Notes under the pieces: generated by a model
Databases searched by the model: none
What the model saw: only the letters and a program-made list of their open reading frames with translations
Told to the model about the DNA's origin: nothing
Assembly: GCA_945834535.1 (NCBI GenBank)
Contig: CAMAHM010000001.1
Span: 1 to 64,000, forward strand
DNA from: an uncultured Sutterella sp.
Lineage (GTDB): Bacteria > Pseudomonadota > Gammaproteobacteria > Burkholderiales > Burkholderiaceae_F
Length of the DNA stretch: 64,000 nt
Direction of reading: 5' to 3'
Translations under genes and position numbers: made by a program
Shown: positions 55,302 through 63,666 of the stretch, piece after piece
How the letters are laid out: each line of letters opens with the position of its first letter
Position numbering within the stretch: the first letter of the stretch is position 1

Positions 55302-57341
55302 ATGTTGCAACCCAACCACCTGCTGCAAAGCTTCACCATTGGAACAAAGCAGCTCAAAAATCGCCTCGTCGCGGCTCCGATCGTCACGGGCTTTGAATGG
55401 GAGGAGCGCTCCAAGAATCTGCTTGAATTTTGGAGGCAGATCGCCCACGACGGCGTCGGTATGCTGATCGTGCCCGCCGGTCTCGTTACCCGTAACGGAC
55501 GACCGATCAAAAAAGCGGTGCCTTTTCGCGCCGAGCAGGCTCAGTGGCATCAGCACCTCACGGAGGACGTCAAGAAGGTCGGCTGCTGCCCCATCCTGCA
55601 GTTGATCCATGCCGGCGCCGATGCGGCGTCCCTATTGCCGGTACGCGCACAAAACCACCTTTTCCCGGTATCGGTGGGGCGCGAGCATCGATTCAAATCC
55701 TGGCGTCTGGCCCGTATCGTCAAAGGTTATGAGCAGACCGCCCAGATGGCCCTGCAGGCCGGCTACGAAGGTGTGGAAATTCACGCTTCCGGACGCAGCC
55801 TGATCGCTTCCTTCCTTGCTCAAACGCAAGAGGAGGGCGAACAAAAGGAACAAATTAATCAGTTGAGCCGCTTCCGACTCGCTTTGGAAGTCGTTCGCGC
55901 CGTGCGCCGTCAGATCGGGGAAGACAAAATCATTGGTTTTCGTCTGACGCTGATGCAGTTATCCCCCCGAGGCAGCTCCTGGGAGGAGACACTGCGTTTT
56001 GTGCAGATGCTGCGCATCGCCGGAGTGGATTATCTGGCGGCTGATTTCGGCGGCTACCAACTGCGCATTCCTACGGCATCCGATGACATTCCCGCCGGCG
56101 TATGGAATCCGTCCTACACGGCGTTGGCAAAAAATACGACGCTGCCCGTGATATTCGGGCATAACTTCGGCTCCCTAACGGATGCCGACAACATAGCCGG
56201 AGAGCTTGGCAACGCACTCTTTGAAATTCAGGACGAATACCTCGCAGATCGTCAGTTTTTGTACAAAAGTTTGGGGTTGACCAAGGGGAACATTCTTCCA
56301 TGGATCGAGCAATATCAATGTGGTAAGGCTTATGATCAACAACGCTCCGAGCCGATTTTCAGTCTGACCCAACCAGAAGCCTTTGCCCGTTTCTCTCGCC
56401 ATTCAAGTCAGATTGTTCACTATCGGAAAATTGCCGTGATCGGCGCCGGCATGGCCGGCGTGCATTTTGCACTGGCTGCTGCACACCGAGGTCACAGCGT
56501 CACTCTGTTTGAAGAGCAAGACGGCATCGGCGGCATTCTGCAGTATCTGCCGCGCATCAAGCAAACTGAAAAAATCCAGAGATGGCTACAGATATTGAAT
56601 GATCGACTTGAGTTGTCTACTGTTAATGTAAAATTAGCAACAAAAGTCACATCATCCACATCCTTCGAAGAGAACGAGTTCAACACTGTCGTCATAGCGA
56701 CCGGTACGGAAGCAGTCATGCCCGACATTGTCGGTATTGACTCCTCAAACGTCGCAACTTTCGATGAGATGTTCATCAACCATCTTCCCGTAGGCAATCG
56801 CGTGGCCGTTTTGGGAGTCAATCGCGTCTCCCTGGCCGTCTGTCGCTACCTCTTAAAACGCAGCAAAGAAGAAAATCTCACGGCAGAACAATGGCGTAAT
56901 GCCTGGGGGGTGGGGGACATCCGACAACACAAGGGGGGCGTTCTTGGTTTTGTCCCTGAAATTACCCCCCCGCCGCGACGCATCTATCTTCTGGAGACAG
57001 AACGCGGACAAATTGATGCCGTCACATCGGACCCGACCCTGCGTTGGGATTGGAAATGGCTCTTGATGAACGGAGTGCAGACATTTAAAAACTGCAATAT
57101 TGAATCCATTGACAATTTCTCCGTGCACGTTTCGACCGGATCCAAACACACCGACAGCTTTACGGCACGCATTGACCATGTGTTGGTCTGTGGAAAAGTG
57201 ATCCCCAATGACGACCTCTTTCTTCATTTCCGAAACCGAGGATATGAAACCTATCGCGTGGGTTCCGTGAACCAGATGCAATCTCTCGGATCGTTAAAAA
57301 CGGTCATAGAGGAAGCATTGGAACTGGCTTATACGCTCTAA
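55302..57341 (+). CDS. Divergent OYE/2,4-dienoyl-CoA reductase (FadH)-like flavoprotein with C-terminal FAD/NAD-binding domain
   Basis: TIM-barrel part (LQLIHAG, GYEGVEIHASG) followed by Rossmann motif KIAVIGAGMAGVHFALAAAHRGHSVTLFEEQDGIGGIL and GNRVAVLGVNRVSLAVCRYL. Confidence 0.8.
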   Translation: MLQPNHLLQSFTIGTKQLKNRLVAAPIVTGFEWEERSKNLLEFWRQIAHDGVGMLIVPAGLVTRNGRPIKKAVPFRAEQAQWHQHLTEDVKKVGCCPILQLIHAGADAASLLPVRAQNHLFPVSVGREHRFKSWRLARIVKGYEQTAQMALQAGYEGVEIHASGRSLIASFLAQTQEEGEQKEQINQLSRFRLALEVVRAVRRQIGEDKIIGFRLTLMQLSPRGSSWEETLRFVQMLRIAGVDYLAADFGGYQLRIPTASDDIPAGVWNPSYTALAKNTTLPVIFGHNFGSLTDADNIAGELGNALFEIQDEYLADRQFLYKSLGLTKGNILPWIEQYQCGKAYDQQRSEPIFSLTQPEAFARFSRHSSQIVHYRKIAVIGAGMAGVHFALAAAHRGHSVTLFEEQDGIGGILQYLPRIKQTEKIQRWLQILNDRLELSTVNVKLATKVTSSTSFEENEFNTVVIATGTEAVMPDIVGIDSSNVATFDEMFINHLPVGNRVAVLGVNRVSLAVCRYLLKRSKEENLTAEQWRNAWGVGDIRQHKGGVLGFVPEITPPPRRIYLLETERGQIDAVTSDPTLRWDWKWLLMNGVQTFKNCNIESIDNFSVHVSTGSKHTDSFTARIDHVLVCGKVIPNDDLFLHFRNRGYETYRVGSVNQMQSLGSLKTVIEEALELAYTL

Positions 57342-57350
57342 AAGCTGAAC

Positions 57351-57378
57351 AAAAGGAGAGGAATGACTCTCCTTTTTT
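57351..57378 (+). terminator. Rho-independent terminator downstream of the OYE-like gene
   Basis: AAAAGGAGAG-GAATGA-CTCTCCTTTTTT. Confidence 0.8.
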
Positions 57379-57532
57379 CATGTTTGCCCCCCTTATTTTC
57401 TAAATAAAGCTCCTTTTGAGAGGGGGCAATCTTTGTTTGTAAGCCTCGAAGAGGCTGCGCAAAGCTTCTTTCAGTTGTTAAAAAAATAAATAAATTATTT
57501 AGAAATAGTAGGTAGTAAGAGGTGCAAAACTC

Positions 57533-57541
57533 TGTGGATAA
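57533..57541 (-). promoter_or_regulatory. DnaA box TGTGGATAA
   Basis: Exact consensus. Confidence 0.75.
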
Positions 57542-57711
57542 TCCGAAAAAGTCATTTAGAAACAGATTTTTTACGTGTTGAAAAGTCTGTGAGCTTTTTG
57601 CGTGTCAGCCTGTGGATGACTTGTGGATGGATGTGAGTAAAAATAGCCCCTCCCGGACCCCCAAAAAGTTGCTCCACTTTTCTCAACCTTGTTCCTGTCG
57701 TCTCCACAGAG

Positions 57712-57720
57712 TTATCCACA
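57712..57720 (+). promoter_or_regulatory. DnaA box TTATCCACA
   Basis: Exact consensus. Confidence 0.75.
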
Positions 57721-57940
57721 GTCGTTGTTAATGCTCACAAAAGCGTCATCGATTACAATCGCGCGAGACTTGCAGACGAAGCACTTCGATGTGGGTGCGG
57801 TCGACATGACGGTAGTTCTCGGGTGGAACCTGATGCCTTGTGTCGATACTTGAGGGTCTGCAGCACTGACCAGCCAACCCATTCAATCAATAGGAGAGAG
57901 CTCTACGACCTGTATGACGGGGCGCAGGAGCCAGTTTTGT

Positions 57941-58600
57941 ATGATCAAGCATTTGTTCCTGACCTTTGCCTGCATTTGTGCGGCGGCATCCACTCTGACC
58001 GGCTGTGCCCCTTTGGTGGTGGGCGGTGCGACGGTTGCCGGCGGCAAGGCCGTGGCGACGATGATCGACCGTCGATCGACCGGTGCCGTTGTCAATGACG
58101 GCGTTCTGGAAAAGCGCGTGGGGTGGGAAATCAGTCAGGCTCTGGGCGATATCGACAGCCACATTACCGTGACGGCCTACAACGGACGAGTTCTTTTGAC
58201 CGGTGAGGTTGCGACCGCTGAGGGCAAGAAGATTGCCACCGAGACGGCCAAGTCGAGTCTCGACGTGACGTCTGTCGTCAATGAGCTGGCCGTTCGTCCG
58301 AATCAGGGACTGTTCGACCGCATGGCCGACTCGCGTCTTGCGACGACGGTACGCGCCCGAATCGTGGCCACCGACGAGGTCTACCTGAGCCAGATGAAGG
58401 TGGTGGTCGACCGCGGCATCGTGTATCTGATGGGCATTGTGACGCCTCAGGAAAATACGATTGCTATGACTGAGGCTGCGCGCACGAGCAAGGTGCAGCG
58501 CGTGATTTCCGTTTGTGAAGTGATGAGCGCCGAGCGCATTAAGCAGCGTCTGCGTGATCTGCAGAGCGAACGTCAGAAGCAAATGGAAGCCAATCAGTAA
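57941..58600 (+). CDS. BON domain lipoprotein (DolP/YraP/OsmY-like)
   Basis: Lipobox ASTLTGCAPLVVGG; two BON repeats (ITVTAYNGRVLLTGEVATAEGKKIATETAKS; MKVVVDRGIVYLMGIVTPQENTIAMTEAARTSKVQRVISVCEVM). Confidence 0.9.
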   Translation: MIKHLFLTFACICAAASTLTGCAPLVVGGATVAGGKAVATMIDRRSTGAVVNDGVLEKRVGWEISQALGDIDSHITVTAYNGRVLLTGEVATAEGKKIATETAKSSLDVTSVVNELAVRPNQGLFDRMADSRLATTVRARIVATDEVYLSQMKVVVDRGIVYLMGIVTPQENTIAMTEAARTSKVQRVISVCEVMSAERIKQRLRDLQSERQKQMEANQ

Positions 58601-58663
58601 CGGCTCCAGTTTCTTTTTTATAGAGATGCCCCCGAAGACTTTCTATGGGATTTGGGGGCATTT

Positions 58664-59605
58664 TCAGTCATATCGCGGCATTTGTTCGCCGGCGTGGTAG
58701 CTGGAACGCACGAAAACGCCGCAGAATGCCGACGAAAAGCCCATGGAAAGGGCTTTGTCCTGCCAGGCCTGAAACGCAGCCGGTGAGACATATTCTCTGA
58801 CGGGAAGATGTGCGCTTGAGGGGGCAAGGTACTGCCCGATGGTTACGATGTCGACGTCGTTCTCGCGCAGGTCGGCAAGCACCTCTTCGACCTCTCTTTC
58901 GCTTTCACCGAGACCGAGCATGAATCCGCTTTTGGTGAGCACCTGGGGATTGCGCTTTTTGTATGCTTTTAAAAGCTTCAGAGAGTGCCTGTAATCTCCT
59001 CCGGGACGGCAAACCTTATACAGGCTCGGAACGGTTTCAATATTGTGGTTAAAGACGTCCGGAGGCGTGTTCGTCAGTGCGTCCAGGGCGGGCTCCATAC
59101 GCCCTCTGAAGTCGGGCACCAGAATTTCCACCTGAATGCCCTCAAGTGCGTTGCGCAGTGCACGGATGACCTGCGCGAAGTGCTCTGCACCGCCGTCCGG
59201 CAGATCGTCTCTATCGACGCTGGTGACGACGATATGCCGTATCTGCAGTTCGCGACATGCGGCGGCGAGCCGTGCGGGCTCCGTCGGATCCAAAGGGGCC
59301 GGACGGCCGTGGGCAACGTCGCAGAAAGGGCATCGCCTCGTGCAGACACTGCCCATGATCAGAAAGGTTGCCGTGCCGTGCTCAAAACATTCGCCGATAT
59401 TGGGGCAGTAGGCTTCATTGCAGACACTCGACAGTCTCCAGGTTTTCAAAACCTGTTGGACATGTTCGCTCTGCGGCGTTTTTTGAAGCGCTCGGACGCG
59501 CAGCCAAACGGGCTTTTTGAGCGCCTGAGAAGTGGCTGCGGCAAGGTGCAGCGGCCGTACCTTATCGGCACCTCGCTCACCGGCAACCGTAGCGTGCTCG
59601 GTCAT
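58664..59605 (-). CDS. lipA: Lipoyl synthase
   Basis: CNEAYCPNIGECFEHGTATFLIMGSVCTRRCPFCDVAHGRPAPLDPTEP...FNHNIETVPSLYKVCRPGGDYRHSLKLL...KSGFMLGLGE. Confidence 0.97.
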   Translation of the reverse strand: MTEHATVAGERGADKVRPLHLAAATSQALKKPVWLRVRALQKTPQSEHVQQVLKTWRLSSVCNEAYCPNIGECFEHGTATFLIMGSVCTRRCPFCDVAHGRPAPLDPTEPARLAAACRELQIRHIVVTSVDRDDLPDGGAEHFAQVIRALRNALEGIQVEILVPDFRGRMEPALDALTNTPPDVFNHNIETVPSLYKVCRPGGDYRHSLKLLKAYKKRNPQVLTKSGFMLGLGESEREVEEVLADLRENDVDIVTIGQYLAPSSAHLPVREYVSPAAFQAWQDKALSMGFSSAFCGVFVRSSYHAGEQMPRYD

Positions 59606-60549
59606 AAAGTCAGACTCGACAGCAACGGCGCGACAAGACTCACGAGCGCCCCGACCGTCACAAGAAAGGAAAACACAACTTCAAGCTTGATGGTTCCGAA
59701 CATTACGGCATTGAGTTCAAGCCCCTGTTTTTTCCCGAGCGTACGCATCAATCTGAGGGCCGAAGGAAAGACCGCCCAGCAAAGCAGCGTCCCCCACAGA
59801 GAAGGATTGAAGGCTACCAAAAGAAGAATGCAGGCAAAACCGCCGAGAAGCATTGCGGCATACACCTTCTGCATTTTGCGTGCTCCCAACACGACGGCCA
59901 GCGTTCTGCGTCCGACTTCCGCATCGTGCACGATGTCGCGATAGTTGTTGACGGCAAGAACCGCAGCAGCGATCAACCCCAGGCCGCTTCCTGCCAAAAA
60001 GGCTGTCAGTGTCATAGTGTGTGCCTGCAGCCAGTACGTACCACCGACCGCAACAGGACCGAAAAATACATACACCATCAATTCACTGAAGGGCGTATAG
60101 GCGATGGGCTTTTTGCCGCCCATGTACGAATAGGCGGCAGCAACGGAAGCCAGACTGATGGCCGCCATGACCCATCCGCCGACATAAATGAGGTAGGCGG
60201 TGTCCAGAACTACCACGGCAATCAAAACCTTGATCATGCTCTCCACAGCATTGACCGTCAGCCAACCGTTGGCGGTGGCTCGAGGAAGTCCCTTGCGTGT
60301 GGCCCTCTCGGCTTTGCGTTTTGTGTAGCCGGCATCGTTTTCCATGTTGCTGATGATCTGCATCAGAAGGGAAAGCGCCAGAGTGGCCAGTGCTACACAA
60401 AAATCAAAAGTGCCCGTGTCGGCGGCAGCAACAGACAGCCCCACGGCCACGGGAGCGGCGGCGATGCACAGTGTTTTGGGGCGTGCACAGGCCATCCACG
60501 CCGAAAAACTTCCGGGAGTGACGCCGGAATTGGGAGAAACAGAGGTCAT
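59602..60549 (-). CDS. menA: UbiA-superfamily prenyltransferase, probable 1,4-dihydroxy-2-naphthoate polyprenyltransferase
   Basis: ACARPKTLCIAAAPVAVGL...MQIISNMENDAGYTKRKAERATRKGLPRAT...GGKKPIAYTPFSELMVYVFFGPVAVGGTYWL...AVNNYRDIVHDAEVGRRTLAVVLG. Confidence 0.8.
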   Translation of the reverse strand: MTSVSPNSGVTPGSFSAWMACARPKTLCIAAAPVAVGLSVAAADTGTFDFCVALATLALSLLMQIISNMENDAGYTKRKAERATRKGLPRATANGWLTVNAVESMIKVLIAVVVLDTAYLIYVGGWVMAAISLASVAAAYSYMGGKKPIAYTPFSELMVYVFFGPVAVGGTYWLQAHTMTLTAFLAGSGLGLIAAAVLAVNNYRDIVHDAEVGRRTLAVVLGARKMQKVYAAMLLGGFACILLLVAFNPSLWGTLLCWAVFPSALRLMRTLGKKQGLELNAVMFGTIKLEVVFSFLVTVGALVSLVAPLLSSLTL

Positions 60550-61181
60550 GACTGAAGTTGATCTGTTAGGTGCCGACAAAGCAGCGGAGCTACCTTCTCA
60601 GGCGTCGTACGGCATCCCTGCTGCGCCATGTCGGTCATGCGAAGACGGGAGTATCCGCACGGAGAAATGCGTTCAAAAAGGCTCAGATCCATGGCAACGT
60701 TCAACGACAGACCGTGATACGTGCAGCCATGGGAAATTTTGACGCCGACCGAAGCGATTTTAGCTTTGCCGACGAAAAGGCCGTCGCCGCCCTGACTGGC
60801 AACATAAACCCCCGGAGCCTGAGGCACAGTGTCGGCCCGGATGCCGAAATCTGCCAGCGTCAGAATGACAGCCTGTTCAAGGCGGTGCACATAGTCTCGG
60901 GGGAGAATATGCGCTCTGTGTAGATCGATGAGCGGATAGGCAACAAGTTGCCCCGGCGCATGTAGTGTGATGGAACCGCCTCGGTCCACGCGAACAACCG
61001 GAATGCCGTTCAGGTCGGAAACTGAGTTTGAGCCGTCTGCTGAGCGACCGACGGTATAGACCGCCGGATGCTGCACGAGCCAGATCTCGTCCTCACTGTT
61101 TGAAGTTCTTTGCGCGGTAAACGCTTTCATGGCGGCAAAGACGTCGCCGTACAGTGCCGAACCAAGATCGCGGATGATCAC
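60546..61181 (-). CDS. lipB: Lipoyl(octanoyl) transferase
   Basis: DEIWLVQHPAVYTVGRSA...VRVDRGGSITLHAPGQLVAYPLIDL...VGKAKIASVGVKISHGCTYHGLSLNVAMDLSLFERISPCGY. Confidence 0.95.
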   Translation of the reverse strand: MIIRDLGSALYGDVFAAMKAFTAQRTSNSEDEIWLVQHPAVYTVGRSADGSNSVSDLNGIPVVRVDRGGSITLHAPGQLVAYPLIDLHRAHILPRDYVHRLEQAVILTLADFGIRADTVPQAPGVYVASQGGDGLFVGKAKIASVGVKISHGCTYHGLSLNVAMDLSLFERISPCGYSRLRMTDMAQQGCRTTPEKVAPLLCRHLTDQLQS

Positions 61182-61190
61182 GGACGCCCC

Positions 61191-61484
61191 TTAAAGAACG
61201 ACTTTGACCATAGGGTGGGAGGTCAGCATGCGGTAGACGCTGTCCAACTGATCTTTGCTGGTGGCGTGCACCGTCACGGTTAGAGCAGTGTACTTTCCTG
61301 TTTTAGAAGGGTGGCCGGTGATGGTCGAGGGATCAAAATCGGGCACGATTTCGCGCACGGCACCGCCGATGACGCGGGAAAAATCCGCCGTCGTGACTCC
61401 CATGACCTTGATGGGAAAATCGCAGGGAAACTCCAAAAGAGATTCCTGCACGCGGGCATCATCGAGGATTGTGTTTTGCGACAT
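61191..61484 (-). CDS. YbeD/DUF493 family protein
   Basis: LLEFPCDFPIKVMGVTTADFSRVIGGAVREIVPDFDPSTITGHPSKTGKYTALTVTVHATSKDQLDSVYRMLTSHPMVKVVL. Confidence 0.88.
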   Translation of the reverse strand: MSQNTILDDARVQESLLEFPCDFPIKVMGVTTADFSRVIGGAVREIVPDFDPSTITGHPSKTGKYTALTVTVHATSKDQLDSVYRMLTSHPMVKVVL

Positions 61485-61496
61485 TTTTGAGTGATC

Positions 61497-62708
61497 TCAG
61501 TTAATGGGTTTTTGTGTGGTTTCAACGGGCTTCATGCGCAAACGCACGGAGTCTACAAAGCGGGAAAGAAAGCTTCCCTGACCGACATCGTGCACGGCAT
61601 GCAACGGAAAGTCTGCAACATGCTTGTTTTCAAAGTATATTTCAAGCGTTCCGATCGGATCTCCCGCCTTGACGGGGGCAACGGCCGGCGCAAGATAACG
61701 CAGCTGCGCTGAAAAGCCGCCCGTGCCGCGCGCTTCAATATCCTGACGGCGAACGGTAACCCACACTTCCTTGGGGCTGGCAAGTTCAAGCGTTTCCCGG
61801 TTGCCGCTAAGAATGTCGATTTTTTTGATCGGGACATTGGCGGGAAAAAGCCGTACTGTTTCATAGTTTGTCCGCCCGTTGATCAGAAGCGTCTGCATGT
61901 CGTTGATGGCCGTCTCTGAAGATAGGCCCCCCAACAAAACGGCAAAAATATGTCTGGGTTGGACGGATTCGCCGGCCTTTCTGTGCCAACTGCTGATCAG
62001 ATCCCGATTGGAGGACGAAGCCATAATGCCGTCGGTGACGTGGCCCTTCCAGAGAAGCAGGTTGCGGTTGCGCTGTCGGTGCTGGGCATAACTGAAGGTT
62101 TTATCGTTGAGCCAGGCAAACTGGGCGGGATGGCGTTGATAGAGAGCTGCTGCTAAAAGCGCTAGATCTCGAGCACTTGTCTTTTGATTTTGTTGAACAA
62201 TCGGTCCGACAAATGAAGAGTCTGTCATCCCCAGCAGGGAGGCAAAACGATTCATATGCCCAGCAAAGGCTTCCGCTGAACCCGCGGTATGACGGGCCAG
62301 CGCAAGAGCGGCATCATTGGCGTTGACCACGGCAACGGCACGCAAAAGCACCTGAACATCCACTTTCTCGTGGGGAGCCAGATAGATGCGGCGAAGCGAC
62401 TGCGCCTGTGCAACATCGTCGGCGTGGACGGTGGTTGTCTCGATCTCTTTGCCCTGGGCTTTGAGTTCTTCGAGCCGCTCCAGCGCCGTGTAAAGCGTCA
62501 TCAGGTGCACAAGCTCGCCCGGATTGACGACGCGGCGTGCTTGTTTTTGCTCCATGATGCTGCCGCTCAGAGCGTCCATCAGCACCCAGCTTTTTGCTTG
62601 CGAGGACAGATGAACTGTGGCGGCATGCGCCGTCGTCAGAATCGAGGCGGTCAGCACAAGCAGCGCACACAACAGGGATGCCGCAAAAGTTTGAATCTTC
62701 CTAAACAT
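61497..62708 (-). CDS. PBP5/DacA-family protein lacking catalytic motifs (predicted inactive D,D-carboxypeptidase homologue)
   Basis: Signal peptide, S11-like fold markers (AKSWVLMDALSGSIMEQKQARRVVNPGEL...MNRFASLLGMTDSSFVGP) and PBP5-type C-terminal beta domain; SxxK, SxN and KTG replaced. Confidence 0.85.
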   Translation of the reverse strand: MFRKIQTFAASLLCALLVLTASILTTAHAATVHLSSQAKSWVLMDALSGSIMEQKQARRVVNPGELVHLMTLYTALERLEELKAQGKEIETTTVHADDVAQAQSLRRIYLAPHEKVDVQVLLRAVAVVNANDAALALARHTAGSAEAFAGHMNRFASLLGMTDSSFVGPIVQQNQKTSARDLALLAAALYQRHPAQFAWLNDKTFSYAQHRQRNRNLLLWKGHVTDGIMASSSNRDLISSWHRKAGESVQPRHIFAVLLGGLSSETAINDMQTLLINGRTNYETVRLFPANVPIKKIDILSGNRETLELASPKEVWVTVRRQDIEARGTGGFSAQLRYLAPAVAPVKAGDPIGTLEIYFENKHVADFPLHAVHDVGQGSFLSRFVDSVRLRMKPVETTQKPIN

Positions 62709-62728
62709 GGTGCGATTGTAGTGGTGCC

Positions 62729-63358
62729 TCAGATGAGTGCGGCAAACCGCGACAGCTCACGCCCCAACAGGGGAAGTTTTCCGGCAAAGACATGGTCGGC
62801 TCCGGGGACAACCGTCAGCGACAATCCGGCATTGGCACACCAGGTGAGCGCCATTTGCAGGGGGATAATCTCGTCACACTCACCGTGCACGACAAACGTG
62901 GGCGTGGCGGGAATCGGGACATTGAATCGGGCAATGCCGGGGCCGGCCAGGATCATGCCTGCGGGTTTACGGACCTGCGCGGCCAAACTGGCGACGTAGG
63001 CACCGAAGGAAAAACCTCCGAAAATCACTCGCCCGGTGGCGGGCAACATTTCCACAACGCCCCGCATCTCGAATGCTCGGTCAATGATGGTCAGAAAGTC
63101 CTCGGTTTCACCGACTCCGGCTTCGTACTGACCTTCACTGGCGCCCGCACCGCGAAAGTTTCCGCGAATGACCATCCATCCGACCGAAGTCAGGGCGCGG
63201 CTCATCGTTGTGATGACCTTGTGGTCCTTGCTGCCGCCGACGACAGTCAGGGGATGGGCAAGAAACGCAATGCCCTTGCTGCAGTGCTCGGGCATGTCGA
63301 TATCGACCTCAAGAAGGCCCGCAGAACCTTGAATTTGTGTACTATGGGTGATCGCCAT
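62729..63358 (-). CDS. Alpha/beta hydrolase (COG2945-like)
   Basis: KGIAFLAHPLTVVGGSKDHKVITTMSRALTSVGWMVIRGNFRGAGASEG; nucleophile elbow GGFSFGAY; FVVHGECDEIIPL; PGADHVFAGKL. Confidence 0.88.
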   Translation of the reverse strand: MAITHSTQIQGSAGLLEVDIDMPEHCSKGIAFLAHPLTVVGGSKDHKVITTMSRALTSVGWMVIRGNFRGAGASEGQYEAGVGETEDFLTIIDRAFEMRGVVEMLPATGRVIFGGFSFGAYVASLAAQVRKPAGMILAGPGIARFNVPIPATPTFVVHGECDEIIPLQMALTWCANAGLSLTVVPGADHVFAGKLPLLGRELSRFAALI

Positions 63359-63666
63359 TTTGAATGTGTGACTTTCCGAAAAATCCCCTTTATTTTAAAC
63401 GGGATGTCGCAATCAATGCGCCTCTCTTCCGACATCCGGGATGGAACGGAAAGAAACTACACGAGGATTTGGCGCCGATGTTCTCCGCCCCTTCTTCGAC
63501 GGGGCTTTGCGCCGCTTTTAGGTAAGATTGCGCAACTGCTCCGACTCGGCAGAATGTTTGGGAAACGGAGAACAAGAGCGGGCACGGAGGGGGCAGGCCG
63601 GTTGAATGCCGCAACAGCGGTTTTTTGCGGGCTTTTCGGTGTTGGATTGAAACGGGATGAGTTGAA

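Larger units (their letters stand above)
57430..57740. other. Candidate replication origin (oriC)
   Basis: AT-rich stretch TTGTTAAAAAAATAAATAAATTATTT, trio-like ATAGTAGGTAGTAAGAGG, DnaA box TGTGGATAA, two near-boxes, DnaA box TTATCCACA, all intergenic. Confidence 0.55.
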
